Source: Cyclospora cayetanensis
Lineage: Eukaryota; Apicomplexa; Conoidasida; Eucoccidiorida; Eimeriidae
NCBI RefSeq assembly: GCF_002999335.1
Contig: NW_020312059.1
Location: forward strand, 248,001-312,000
Reading direction: 5' to 3'
Length of the DNA stretch: 64,000 nt
Shown here piece after piece: positions 10,335 through 23,943 of this stretch (position 1 is its first letter; every line of letters begins with the position of its first letter). The position numbers and the translations under genes were made by a program. The notes beneath the pieces are model-generated. The model did no database searches. It saw only the letters and a list, made by a program, of their open reading frames with translations, and was not told where the DNA came from.

Positions 10335-13300
10335 TTACACAAGGTGTCCCTCGAGCTCCACAAGTCTTTTAATAAGTGCTGTCAGCTCACACCTCCTGTG
10401 AATGGCGTCTGAGGCTCCAAAAAAGACGCATCTCGGGTTGGTCGCAGTAACTGGTATCTCGAGTGCCAGTTGATCGTAGTCAAGGTTCCGTGCCTGTGGC
10501 AAGGGAGCTCCCTGGGTGTCGAATGATCCCCTGCGGATGAGGGCTACGGCAGAAAGGCAATAAAATTCATTAAGAAAGGTGTGAAAGAGCCCTTTTAGGT
10601 GCTTGACGTAGCTGCTGATAAGGCCGGGGCATCGCAGCTGCAGCCATCCATCCAGCCAAAGGGCACCCTCTCCTTGAGCTGGAACCAGCTCGCAGCCTAC
10701 GAGGAAGAGCGTACAAAGCTTCCTAAAACTCTACATACAAAAATTCAATATCATTCAGCATAGAGGTATCGCCTAGACACCATATCTAACAACAGCCAAG
10801 AAAGGCACATGGTATAACAGCGACACCTGGCGAAACCAGGGAAAATCAGTAGCAGTCACACTTTCGAGAACACCATCAGATGCAGCAACACTAGTGAAGG
10901 GGGGCATACAGGAGAGGAGGAGGAGGGCGAAGACCGAGACGGTGGAAACGTCCTTGATGAAGAGCTTTGTGGTTTGTAGCTTTTCACCGAAGGCCACCCA
11001 CTGAGTGTCATACTCGCAGGTCTTAAAGTTTATCGATGTCGGGTGTATAAACACCCTAAACAGCAAAACACAAATCATAAATTGTAAACAGCAAGACCTT
11101 ATAAAATTGGTTGAGTATACAACAACAACACCGCGTATCGGAGCTGCAAGCGGTCTCTGCAAACCCTAAAACGTAAAGACGAAGAACTTCGAATAAAGGC
11201 ATCTTTACTCTTGTGTTCGCAAATCTTCACCTTCAATTGAAGGCCTCACACCTTACCGCTGAAGCTTCTGTTTGGAATTACGCTTATCTTCTTGTGAGGA
11301 GATGGGGTCTGCATCGACTCTTGTAAAGAACTTCATTTGCCACGCTTCAGGGGCCTTCTCCAAAGTACCCGACCCCACTGCCTGCAGCAGTGTAGTACCA
11401 CCGACAGATGATTCGTATGAAGTGGAAACATCAAGTGCGGCTGCTGCCGCAGCAGCGGTGGCCAGCACCTTTGTTGTGGCAGATTTGATTGTAGGGGCAC
11501 CAACAGAGGAGGCTACAAAATGTGCTGTGGAAGCAGCAGCTAAAATAAAAGGGCTTCTGAACATCCCTGAGCGATTGCATCCAGAACCTCGCTTCACTGG
11601 GTTTTAGAAATTTACCGTGTAGATCCGGGGCGCCTGGATGGTTGCTACTTGTGGATACAACCCAGCGACAACACACGCCTTAATGTACCAATATATGCTT
11701 CTGACACTGTCTCTGGCCCTCCCTTTTGGACTTTGGCTCGAGACTACCCCCAATGTGCCTTCTGTGGATCCTATATCGCTAACGGACACAGGCGAAGATG
11801 TCTCCTCAACATGCAGGGCCACTTCATCGTCTCCAGTATCACTATCACAGCCCTCGACGCTGTTGTTGTTGCTGCTGTAGTTCAGGCTGATTGCTGATGT
11901 GGAGGGAGCCCCCTGTCTCATGCCTGTAAAGAGAGTTGAAGTACACATGGGCTTCTAGACACATATCGCTATTAAAGTTGTGTATACACATTCAAAGAAG
12001 TACAACTACAATGGAGAGTAAGATTAGGCAACAGAGAAGCAGTGGAAGAGGTACATGGCAAATGGAAAGAAATGCAAGTTTCAGGCCCAGAGGCATGGAT
12101 GAATGGCTTTCTAGGCTTCTCGTTGCTTTTGGCATATGAGCATAAAGCCCTAAATAGTCATAAACAAAAGCGGCATTCTTGAATCGACTCACCTGTACTA
12201 CTGCTCAATATCTGTCGTTCTGGCTCTCTGCCCATCATCGCCATCAGCCCTGCATCTCTGGCTACTCTCCTAAATCTCTTCCGTAAGGCCTCCGCAGCTC
12301 TGCATGTGCTGCTGTTTACTCCAAAGCGCATGCAGAATTCATCTTCTGCTCCCCGACCACACGCCACCGCAGCCTTCCATGCAGCAAAAACCCGCAGGTT
12401 GCTTACAAAATCGGACTGGCTTCGCGCAAAATGCTACACATAAAAACACGCACACAAGAGCAAACCGCAGGACATTAATCCTCAGCAGATTGAGGGACTG
12501 CTGCCGCGCGTCCACAAGTCGGAGTAGTGTAGGCGACAAGCTGACACTTCAGCAAGCGAGCATTAAAGAGGAGAAGCAAAGACACGCCAGCGAGAATGTA
12601 AGGGGGTGGCAGACGAAAAGTTACGACAGGAAACAAGAAACAGGGGGCGACAAGTAAGGAAATTTAAGAGCACGTCCAGATCAAAGGACAAATTCAAATG
12701 GCCTGGAAACTAGAAAAATCAACAAAAAGACAACGCGGTAGATAGAAACGCAGAGACGCAGACGGAACGCGCCATGCAAGGAGACACCAAGATGGAGTCC
12801 AAAAGAAGGATCATATGCATGTTCAATCTTTCGCCTTCTATGCGTAGCCGACCTTTTGTCTCTCAGCAGCCGCCTCTGCCCCAGGAATATACAGATCCGA
12901 GTCTGCAGCCATGAGGGCGCAGAGTGCGAGTGTTTCCTCAAGACAGCCGAGGGGTGCAGCAAAGATGAGCATTTTTGCGTAGGATATGCTCATGGGAAAG
13001 CGCGAGAGGAAGAGCCCCAGAGGCGTGAGTGACTCTCCCACAAGGCCTCCATTACATTCCAGAGCACCCAAGTGAACCAGGTGCCTGCATCAGCAGCACC
13101 AACAGGTACGGCAAGTGTATGTACCAAGATTCAGCCATCGGCGTGTGCTGCTGATACCGCTGCTTCTTATGCTAGCGTTGCTACAGCTGTTCACCTGATG
13201 GAGGCGTCTACATGGTCTTGGGCTGGCGGGTCAAGGCACTGGCCCAACAAATGGTGCAGAGGCTCCTCGGGGAAGATGGCCTATGTCAGCAGCAGAAAGT

Positions 13301-16300
13301 GCAGAAGCAATTGACGTTTGTTTGCAAGCACATTCAAAGAAACAGTTTCATGAAGTGCTCACTGGACGTACTAGAAATGCAGGATACGGGAGACGGGGAC
13401 ACGCATAAGGAAGGGGCGCTGCAAGGCACAGGCGCCCTAGAGTTCCCGCTGTGCCCCTCTCTAGGTTGCTGTTGGCACTAGCGCATTAAGAAAAGGAGAC
13501 ACACGGTGAGATGCCACAAGGCAGAAGACGACTTCAGGTGGTAGCGAAGCAAGTGGGGAGAGTGCCTAGGCAGCAAGACGTATGAAAAATACCGTGCACT
13601 CACTTGGACGTACAGAACCTGCTAGATGCAACATGAGAACGGCTTTGACAGTCAGAGAGTGAGGTACAGAGACAGAATGGGTAGAAATACGCCAAGGAGA
13701 ACGATTTGATGAGGCACAGATGAGGGCGCCCCGACAGGACAGGGCCAGGCAAAAATAAGGCATAAGAGACCCTTGCGTACTTTTAGTTGGAGACAGACGT
13801 TGTGGAGGGCCTGACGATGCAACTCAGGAGTTTCAGCCCTGCAGCAGCAACAGGAGACCTGTGCACTCGGCTGCATGTTGGCATGCCTGTGCTTACAATC
13901 GCATATCTTTAAATTGCCTCTAAGAAGCTGTTTTCATCATCCCGGCTTGTCCAGAAACTTCTACTGTGAGTGCGGCTCTCAGCGAGTGAACATTAATGCT
14001 GGTGACTGCTGCAAGGCCCTGCACTGCAGAACTAAAGTAAGCAAGTCTTGTTATCAGGCTGTTGCAATGCATCAACTGGACAGCCTAGCCTTCTACCTGA
14101 TGCTATTCTACACCCCTATGCTCGTTCTGTCCCTACATCCTTAGTCATGAGCAAGAGGGTGTATTAAGTGAGAAATGTGGAACACCGGCTTACTGGGGCA
14201 TGTCATTGAACTCGCCCTTTTCGTAGAGCCTGAAACAGTGGCCTTCAGCTACACGACCCGCCCTTCCACTCCTTTGTTGAGCATTTGCCTTCGTGATGAG
14301 CTCCTCTTGAAGCTTGCTGCTGCGTCTCGATGGATCGTACCGTAGCATTTTGTGCGTCCCGCAATCCACCACATACCCCACATCCTTGGTACACAGGAAA
14401 CACAAACTACAAAAGCCTAATCCACAAGCCCTGACGCACGTCCAAGCATAGGACAGTAAGAAGGCGTGAATGAGTCCTCTTTCGCAATTTGGCATATGAA
14501 GGACCGGGTAAGGGATTTACGCTGATTGTGATTGACGTTTCGGCGATGTTCGTCGCAACAACAACCTTCCTCCAGCCGGCAGGAGGTGCAGCAAATACCT
14601 GAAGGCGAACATTACAAGCTAAACGGAAATATCCTGCGCACGAGGAGGCGGCATCAAACCCATGATGGACAGGGTAAGCAAAGGATCACCCCTATATACG
14701 GGATCTGCGACTGCGATCGCAGCACGAGTAGCAGTCGCACTAGCAGCAGCACCGACAGCAGCGGAAACACTGGAGCTTGCAGAAAAAGCAACAGCCGCAG
14801 CAGCATATAACCTTTTGCTGCTGTCGTGGATGGAGCGACGCGTGGCATGGCAACACCCAGAGGTCCAACTGAAGCTCCTCAATCGCTCGGCAGACGGCGG
14901 AAACCTCTCCAACTCCGCTGCAGAACACAATTATAGCTGTCCCCGCTCCCTGCTGTTGCTCCTGTTGTCTCAGTTTTCCTACGCGGTGTCCTCGAGGAGC
15001 GCCTGAGGCAGACTTCCCACACGGTATTCCTGTCAGGTGTACGTGACGGACCACCGCTGCAACCAACTGCGGTAGCTGCGGAAGCGATCCCACTGGGGTC
15101 CCAGCTGCTGTTGCTGCTACAGGTGTTGTCTGGTTGCCAGGAGAACTGTGATTTGAAAAAAATGTATCTTGGTGTACATCTCGCCATTCAGTTTTCGCTG
15201 CAGCAGGCTTGGCTCCTCCCCTGTACCTCGCCTCAACTGCTGAAGCAGCTGCAGCTGCTGAAGCTCCCTGATATGCAGAAGGAAGCGAAGGCCTTTCACA
15301 CATTTCCAGCACTTCGCTGAGATAGTATACAGACACTGGAAAAGTCCTCCCTGGAACTCTAAGGATGGCCACACTGTTGTGCAAATGTTCCCCCTCATCC
15401 CGCAGCAATTGCTGCTGCTGCTGCCACATGTGCCGCTGATCCTGCCACCTCCTGCAACCCGAGGGGGCCCTTAGTGCGACAAGCCGCTCTGGACGGAAGT
15501 ACGCGACAAAGTGCTCTACTGCCAGAGAGGCACTCATTACTACGACCTTGAGCTGAATAGAAACCGCATTGCAAACCAAAGTGACACCAAAAATGAGCAT
15601 TTCTACCCAATCACCAGTCTCCCAGAGAGTTCTTCATGGTATCCATGCTTTGGAAACAGCACACGAAACAAGGAAAGCTCAGTTTTCGCTGCCAATGCAA
15701 TTTTTTCTGTCTCTGCTGCGTGCTGTAGAGCACCCGCATGCAACATGAACCCCAATTTCCTTGCTTTCGGAGTCCTATTTTGCGGCTCAGGGTGCCAAAT
15801 GTACAGCCTTGGTCTCTGCCTAGCGCTCTTGCAGCCCCTGGTGTACTTAAGACCCCAACGAGGTTGTGGTTTGTAAAGTGTAGCATACATTGTGGCTCTT
15901 GTTGGCAAGGGCCTTGGCAAGGACCAGGAGGAGCATATCCACTTCAGTGCAGCGCTCGTGCACCTCATCCACCACCACCACCGAGGCCCTCTCCAACACA
16001 CTGGCGACATCACACGCACCAACTAACAGGCTTATATGTGATACGCCACAAATGATAGAGGAGGAAAGACTGAAGGTGGCATTCTGTATCCAGCGTATCT
16101 GGATAAACAATATGCTATGCGCCATTTCGTACATCCAGAAGCACGCGTGAATCCACGAACGCACATTCACAAATCAGACACAATTCGGTCTTCCATGTAT
16201 TTGAAGGCCAGACTGGCCAATGAGTGATAATTCTATATATCTACCAAAGGAACACTTGTAACGGTGTCTTTCTCCTCAGTAGCCCTCGCAATGTGGAGCC

Positions 16301-19300
16301 TAGAGGAAAGGTCCCTTACTCGCCGCTCAGGATTTGTCGAAGGAGAACGCCGTGGGTGCAAAAGAGGAGACGCGTCTGCTGGCTGAGTCGAGACTCCAAC
16401 CGCACTTGGTATCCTACGAGGGCCCCCAGAGGTGACCCCATTTCGGAGGCCGCCCTACTAGCCACCGATACAGCAGCCAACCGCCGGGGTTGCGTACACA
16501 CGACAAAACCAGGAAACTGATCCTTACTAATGCTGCTGTTGCTCTGCAGCTGCTGCAGTGCGATTTGAGCCGCTGCTTCTAACAGCATACGAGGCAACTG
16601 GGTCGTCTTGCCAGACCTGCGTACAATTACAGCAGCAGCATATGAAACAGCAAACGCAAATGCACCGGCAACAGCGTATGGGATAACAGCAGCAACAGCG
16701 CACGCTGTAGCAGCACTTGACGAAGGAATTCAGGCTTGAAAATATGCAAAAGAGAGCTACAGCCGCACAAGAAACAGAAAGAAGCTGGGAGCAGCAGTAC
16801 CACTCTACAGAGCTGGGAATGCGCATAGAGTCCAGAGTGCAATCACTGCCACTGGCAACGAAAGAGAGGTGCAGAGGGACGGTGGGCAACAGGAAGAACA
16901 GTTGGTGGTCAAAAGAATCGTAGAGACTGGGAAAGGCTTATTCCACGGCTTACCCTGTTTCTCCCTGTACTACAAGAACTCGCTTAAAAGGATTCCCCAT
17001 GAACTCCAGAACTGTATCAAAGTGCTGCCGCACAGGAAGGCTCATTGCATCACGGGAAGCCGGGTGTTCTGCCCCCTTCAAAATAGTCTTGCAGACTTGA
17101 ATTTCCCCTGTTGTCAGCCCTTCCATCGCATGACTTTGCGTATGCGGCCCCCTAGGGGGATTGGAGGTCCTTCTGACCTCACCCTTGTCTCTTACACTTT
17201 TGGGGGGCAGAGGGGGGACCCCATCATCCCCTGCGTATGAAAGAGGGGAGGTACTCCCTTGGCACTGCTGACTTTGCTGAGAAAGTGCCAGTTCCTGTCC
17301 TGTGGCTGCCTCTCCTGCCGCTAAAATAGGTGCCCCTGTTGCTACTGTCACCCATCGAGCAACCATCCCCCGAGGGCCGTCCGGTTCTTTAGCGAGCAGT
17401 TCATCAAGTTGGGCTTCGAATTGCCACGGTGCCTGCAGCAGTGCTGCCACATCGGAGATCGAGGTCTCGCAAATAGATGAGGATAACACATTTAAGATTC
17501 TAGAGGGACAGGGCGGTCTCGGAGAGCTCCCAATCGGGCAGCCTTGAAGAGATGCTTTCTCCGACAGTTGCTGCAATGGACGTGAGAGGCGCAGTGCATT
17601 GTGAGCACCAAAAGTCCCACATATAATGGCCCCGACAATTTCCGCATACGGGGGGTGGGTAATCTCAGAGAGAGAGACCACTTCTTCAGAGGGCGACCCA
17701 CAAGGTACCTCCGATGAAATCCATACAATGGGTGGTTCTAGAGGATACGCTGCCCCAGGCGGAGAGAAAATGTTTAGCACAGAAATCCCTTGAAAGCCCT
17801 CCTGCAGATAGTCAGAACCCAATGAGGCCTTCAAGCAGCTCTCTATAGACGATGCAGCAGGGGGGTCTATGGGTACGCGCAAGTGGAAGCCCGTGGGAGC
17901 TCCCAGCCAATCTTCAGAGATCTCTTGCTTCGAGGCGTCCCCCTGTATGGGTACCCTCAACCGCAAGGACACTGAGTCCGGAAGCAGACTTTCTGAGGCT
18001 TCCAGCTCCTGATGTTTAATCTGAACGCATCTCACAAAACTCAAGAGCAGCCGAGACTACAACTCTAAAAACACGATCAGCAAAGCACGCCTAAGACCAG
18101 CGTTGAGCCCTTGTCCCAAACCAAATTAGCACTTGAGGTTTGAAAGGCCTCGATTCAAGAATAATTACCGCTTCAGTTCGGTTCAGGAAGTCAGCTTCCG
18201 CAGTCAGAGCTGAGCCCCCAAGGCGCTGAACCAATGCGCGCGTCTGTGCGACCTCTGGCGTTCCAACAACTGCTCCTGCAGCGGCAGCTACAGCAGCAAA
18301 CGCGTCGGCGAATGCTGCCACGGGTTCTCCTTGCTCCTGCTGCTGCGCATCCAGGGTCCTGGCGGCAATGGCATACAGCCCTGTGCAACAACATAAAGAG
18401 CTCAGGGCCCCTGCAAGTTGCAGAAGAGTATCTAGTAGGGCCTTTTCACGTGCTCCATCACAAAGGGCTTTGAGCGACCCAAAGAAACGCTCCTTTGACG
18501 CTTGCAGTGCCTTCTCTCCCCTTTCATCCTCCCGGTGCTGCTGTTGCCGCTGCTGGGGGGAGGCCCCTTGACATCGGATTTCAATCTGTTTTCCCGCGGG
18601 GGAGAAGTGAGACGGCAAGGAGCCCTCGTCTGCAGTGTTGATGGCAATAAAGTCCTGGCAGCTCTCCACGACCTGAAGAAAGGCCACCGTTTCTGTCTGT
18701 TGTACCACCTGCTCCTGGGGTTGTTGCCGCTGCTGTGGGGAAACCACCAACACTGCAAGGACAGCTTCTACTGCAGCGGAGGAAATTTCCTTTTCAAACT
18801 GAAGGTGTCCCGTCAGCTCCTTGAGCAACCTTGTCCTGAGGGCCCCCATGGCCCTCGGGGCGTTCATCTGTCTGCGCAGGGCCCACGAAACACTAGAGAT
18901 CCACTTGCTGTCTGTCCACTGCAACGGGAAAAGAAGAGACTCTGCGCTGCCTCCTTTCCCCGGTTCCGCGGCATAAAACTTTTTACCAGCCAAAGCAGCA
19001 GCAGCAACCGCAGGGTGCTGGGCAGTAACATGCGGAAGTACTTCCTTCAGCACCATGGAGACCTTCTTTCTGACTGCCTCCGCCATATATACAGTTGGCA
19101 TCTGTGCTTCCTCCTCTAGTCGTTGAATTTCTCTCTCTTTCTCCTTCTTTACTTGTTTGAGCCTGTTTACCTCTGCCGCTTGCTGCCGCTCAAACTCTGA
19201 AGCGTAGCGGTGTGCACTGCTTATCTGCACCGCCACAGGAACCTCGGAAGCGCCCTTTGAAGGGCTATCAGATAATAAGGGAGAGTTAACATTGACAGCA

Positions 19301-20741
19301 GCAGATGTGGGAGGGGCAATCCTGGGGTCATCACCGGCGCCAGACTGTCTTTGTTTGACAGCCTTTGGACCGGTAGCAGCTGCTGTGGGTGCTGCTACTG
19401 GCATTGGTACTATGCCACAGGTAGATGAGATAGCAACATCAGCTGGTTCCTCTGCAGCAGTAGGTCCAGTGGCAGCTGCCTTTGTTGCTTTCGATCTAGC
19501 GCTCGTTTTCTTTGACCCTGCTGCAGGTGAGTCAGCTCCTTCCTGCTGCTGCTGCCGGAGCGGTTGAGGCGCCTGCCCAGAGAGGACTAACCATGCCTCC
19601 TTAAAAGGGGAGGGAAAGAGCTTCTCGTATGGCCGTGTTGGCTCTAAATGGTGGAGTGCCAGCAACGCGCTGAAGTGCTCACTATGGGCTTTGAAAGGGA
19701 ATTCCTCGTTCGTAAGGAACCTAGTAAAAGCCATTCACAAGTACTTTCACAAGTACACATTTAAAAAACAGGCAGAAGACAACTTTGCAAGCGACGCAGA
19801 AAACTCGTAGGTGTACGAGTTTGGAGCTTCCTCAGGATATGTAGGTTGAGCACTACGGCTCCTGAAACAGGATGTGCAAGTAAGAAACAGCACCAAAGGA
19901 AGGTACACAGCAGTACACGGGCATTGGCACTGGTAATGCTGCTGATATGCGCTTACTAAATTGGAACAGCACTTTCTGTTCCATGGGCTGGGATATGCCC
20001 TTACCGCATGGTTTTGGAACTATCCTTGTGATTGATCAGGATGCATTCCGTTTTAAAGAAACCCTTAGAAGCCCTCCGCTGTTCGTACTGAGGCTTCGGT
20101 ATCTTGTGCTGAACAAACACCTCGGTTGAAATTTTAGGGGTTGAGCGTCACGAAGTCAGCAAACAGACAGGCGTATCACCGTGGCGCTCCTTCCACCCTG
20201 ACAGTTCGAGCGTCAACTTTTGAGCCCTTCTCGCAAGCTCTAGATTAAAATCGCTCACCTTCTGGCAGTGATTGTGCAAGACTTCTTTGGGCAACCTCTG
20301 AAAGGGTTTGAGGTCAATATAGCCCGGAGGCCGTTCTGGGGGCTGTGTAACCTGCAATAGGGCGAAAAAGTCCACCGTGTATGACTTTCCCTTGAAGCCA
20401 AATTATCGAGGCTGTTGCGTATATAGTGATTCATGACAGTAGAGCAGAGCCCCTTGACCCTAATTTTTAAGTGTCTAGTAGGAGCAGAGTACAAGACATC
20501 GTCCTTCGTGCGTGCTTCGGCCTCAGGGTTAAGCTACCTCAGGTGTTGGAGAAATCGCGGCCTTCTGCTTGGCCTTGCCATTCTTATCCTTCTCGGTAGA
20601 CTCTGCTGTTGTGGTTGACCTGCGTAAATGGCATGCAAGATACTCTTTCCCTTTATCCCTAAACTCGCGAGTTGCCAATGTCCAGACAGGGACCTTGCGA
20701 GGTCCTGGAGCAGCATCTTACTTGGACTTCTTCGGAGCCAT
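10335..20741 (-). CDS. DEVH-box (DEAH/RHA family) RNA helicase, DHX57/DHX29-like
   Basis: This is an ATP-dependent RNA helicase of the DExH/RHA class, probably cytosolic. It is modelled as 20 exons, 1979 aa, every junction in phase: 20741-20722, 20619-20538, 20351-20259, 20108-20005, 19720-18169, 18020-16954, 16616-16320, 16030-15889, 15552-14812, 14598-14521, 14384-14194, 13838-13781, 13618-13604, 13280-13195, 13084-12853, 12433-12193, 11923-11616, 11381-11257, 11055-10910, 10696-10335. The N terminus begins MAPKKSK. A dsRBD-like segment (PKEVLHNHCQK, about 55-65) comes next, followed by a long Ala/Gln-rich linker and an RWD-like region from about 620. Helicase motifs are I GETGSGKTTQ (about 970), Ia TQPRR, II DEVH (about 1093), III SAS where SAT is usual (about 1126), V ATNIAETS (about 1380) and VI QRSGRAGR (about 1430). 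The winged-helix/ratchet and OB-fold regions (FIHPTSINF, LDGWLQL) match DHX57 order. The last codons overlap a possible GTAAGT donor, so a further 3' exon is not excluded. Confidence 0.93.
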
Positions 20742-23700
20742 CTTTTCGAGCTCTAAATGAGCAATCTGAAGCCATGAAGGTGAAGCTATATGTTTACAGC
20801 CTAGTGGAAGTTCTAGGCATACAGAAGGCACAGACAGCGGTATGGGGGCTTCTCTTAAAAATCAATATATTGGTATCGCCCCCACTCCCAGGCATATGTA
20901 TATCCGAGCTAATGGCTGGAATGCCTTGAGCAGGGGTCAACAACTAAGTTTGTATAGTTGATTCGGCTATGCCGCGGGTGTGTACTCGGGGCTGCATGCG
21001 GTCCCCTGGTTCAATCGGACACTTCAGCAGTATTCTGTACCTTTGCTGGCTTCTGCATCGTTAATTATTGATTCTGTAATTTTGCATAACCTTAAGCCAT
21101 GTTCCCCTTGGCAGTAACCATTATTCTTGCGAGCAGGTCTAAGATCGTATAGGGAGTAGGTGTAGTGGCTGTTGGAAGGGCTTTCAAGGGAAACTTTGAT
21201 GCTTAGGATTTGCAGCTTAATGTGTGGGCATTTTCTGAAGCTCGAACATTCTTAGGTTGGGCCAGAGGCTCCCCTCCTATCCTGTGCATTATACTGTACC
21301 CCGACCGTATTCAGTAACCTGCAATGCGAGGTTTTGCTATATTTGACGAGGAACACAATGCAACACGTATATGGATGCGGATTTCTATACGTCGATAGTG
21401 CCTTCCAGGGGCTCAGGACATTTCTGCACATGCTACTTGGATAGGAAACTCATTCCACCTTCCGGGTAGGAGACATTTGCCGATAGTGTGTGTGCCTATC
21501 TTGAGCACCCTGCTCTTTCCCGTGGATATTTTTAGCAAATTAGAGAGCCATGACTCCTGAGGTACTGAGAAACTTAGTTTTGTGCGACAACGGCCCTGTT
21601 AAGCTGCTGCTTGGAAAATAGCTAAAGCGGAGTGGATACGGAGGGAAAATTTCAGAAACTGCACAAATAAATAGACCTTGCTATACCTGGGACCTGAATA
21701 CGATCGCATTTGGGTAAGAAACACAACTTTTGGGAAGCTACATCGCGCTGTTCCCAAATCAATGAGTACTTACCGACACTTCTCTTGTTGCTGCATTGTT
21801 TTGGCCGAAAAATAGTCGAAGCAATGAAAGCAAACGTGGAACCACAGTATAAAACAAGTCACCCCACAGGGGCTCGAACGTACATACGCTTTTATGCTGC
21901 AAATTATCTTTTATGGAAAATTTTTTTGTCGCCTTTGTGTGCATTCTCTACACATCTACTACAGTGCACAAGTTGCAAGCTTTTGCTGCACTTCAGCTTC
22001 CTACAGGCATTCTTTAAGAATAACCAAGGGCGCAAGATCTCAAGGGAAATGTTATAAGCTTGGAATGAAGTGTCCCTTTAAGAGCACCTTAGACTGAGCG
22101 TTACAATATATTGCCCGCCCCCCCTAGACAGCTAACCTAATGGGTGAGCCAGTCGGGGTCCGTGTAGCTGCATCCGCTAAGCGATCCGGACATGGACAGC
22201 TAGCTACACCTAGTATCTAGCCCACAAGCGAACATAATCGCGTCACCTTCCATGGATTTACAGAACTCGGCAGCAAATGACATGTGTATGTACAAGCAAA
22301 GTAGTCAATTCGCTTCTTTTGTAGTAGAATGTGATTAAGTGCAGCTCCGCCTGTTGCAACTTTCCCGTTGCACCTCAAGACATAAGTCCTCGTGTTCCGT
22401 AGGACTACGTCCAGACCAACTGCGCGCAGTACACCAGAAGAGTCCTAGCCCCATTACTACTCTCCTTGCAAGCAGAAACATCAGAACAGTGCAAACACAA
22501 AAACAAATATGCGATTAAGCCGCGAAAGCAAGGTCAGAAGGAATATAGACACACATAATTGTCAACAAGGGACGAGGGACCAAACCAACCCGACCGCGGA
22601 AGTGCGATGGAGCGCTGTCGTCGGAGCGCTCAAATGTGTGATCTCCTTCCTATAGGAAAACCGAAGAGAGTAAAGCGGGTAAAAAGAACCAAAGTGTACA
22701 CTGGTTTAGTAATACCACTGACTTCTCATGGAGCAATGTATGCATGCAAAAACCAGAGGTAGTGCATGCAGCATAGTGAACTTCAAAGCTGTGGAAGAGA
22801 CGTATGAAAGAATGAACGGACGACATATCCGGGTGTGCTTGCGAAAAAGTGAGCGTAGGGAACACCTTGAGAACAAAGCCTAACAACATATCAGGCGGTC
22901 CTCGTAGGTAGATGTAGATATTTTAGGTAGATTATGTGCTGCTGCTGAATTACATGGTAGTCGCCATGGAATTCGGGAACTAGCGTTTTTACCAGAGCCG
23001 CAAAGTTTCTTGCAGGCAACAATACCAGCAATGGCTCCTCCATACACCATTGAAGTTGGCGTTCCCAAACGTGTTATATTATAAACCCCGTCTAGTAAGG
23101 CTCCAGAGCTTGAAAGTCCTAGAAGCCAACACCTTTTTGAACCACGTGTATCCTCCGCCTCCAAATGGACCACTTGCCTGTGTAGCACGATCCACGCATA
23201 ATCTGTTCAGCTCTACAAATTGTTCCTAGGAAATCAGTATTGATAGTTCTTTGGCACCTCTAAAATTAAGGGCGATCGATACAGTAAAAAGGAGCATTTA
23301 TTTGTGAGACGATGGCTACTAGTCCTAGCCAACTAGCCGCAAGCTTGTATCTTTGAAGAAATCCTAGCGCCACTCGTAAATCCAGCCAGTCCGCCGGGAT
23401 CGAATTTCCAGCCTCGTGCTGGTCCTCCTTCAGCTTTGCTCATAGTTTTGCATGCATTAGCCAAATGCCGCTGAGTCCCTCTGTTGCTAAGCGTGGCGGC
23501 TCACTCCAGATCGACAGGTCCACGTCTGGATCGGAGAGAGGCTCCTCTGTGTATAACGGGAACGCGGGAGAGCAACCTGCAGACGAGTATACTGTCGTAC
23601 TATGAACCGAAGTAGCACAAGGAAGAATAGAGAGTCAGACGGTTGCATGTCTCTGAGCGTAGAAACACAAGTTCAAAAGAATACGGATGCTGCGCTGTAG

Positions 23701-23943
23701 CTGGGCATCTGACTCAGGGTGATTCTCCGTGTTTGTCATAGTCAATGTGTGGGCAGGTCATAGATGCAGGCCAGAACACAGTGAAGAGCTTTAGATTTGT
23801 ATCCATAGTAATGCTACTATAGAATGTGTGAAACTTGCATACATGAGGTACAAATAATTGAACGAATTCCTGAGCCTTAACAAAACTGGATAGCGAAGTA
23901 AAAGCTATTTTGACCCCTGATCCGCGGCAGTTCCACGCAAAAC
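20742..23943. other. Gene-poor stretch upstream of the helicase
   Basis: The helicase promoter is expected just above 20741. Beyond it I find no family match and no convincing exon set. Integrase C-terminal residues of the retroelement remnant may continue down from 23943 with stops and frameshifts, but I could not trace them with confidence. Confidence 0.35.

Noticed and set aside
11253..11597. Ala-rich open frame on the minus strand within the helicase gene
   Set aside because: Only the part below 11381 is used as an exon. The Ala-rich upstream part lies in the intron between 11616 and 11381; including it leaves an in-frame stop at 11606-11604 and no usable splice.
14800..15440. Dense CAG/CTG runs as an independent repeat locus
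   Set aside because: They are Gln, Leu and Ala codons within the helicase exon 15552-14812 and its neighbouring intron, short and interrupted, as is common in coccidian genes.
18502..19119. A 205-codon open frame on the plus strand
   Set aside because: It is the antisense shadow of the large helicase exon 19720-18169, whose minus-strand reading fits a spliced helicase model with matching phases. No family resemblance on the plus strand.
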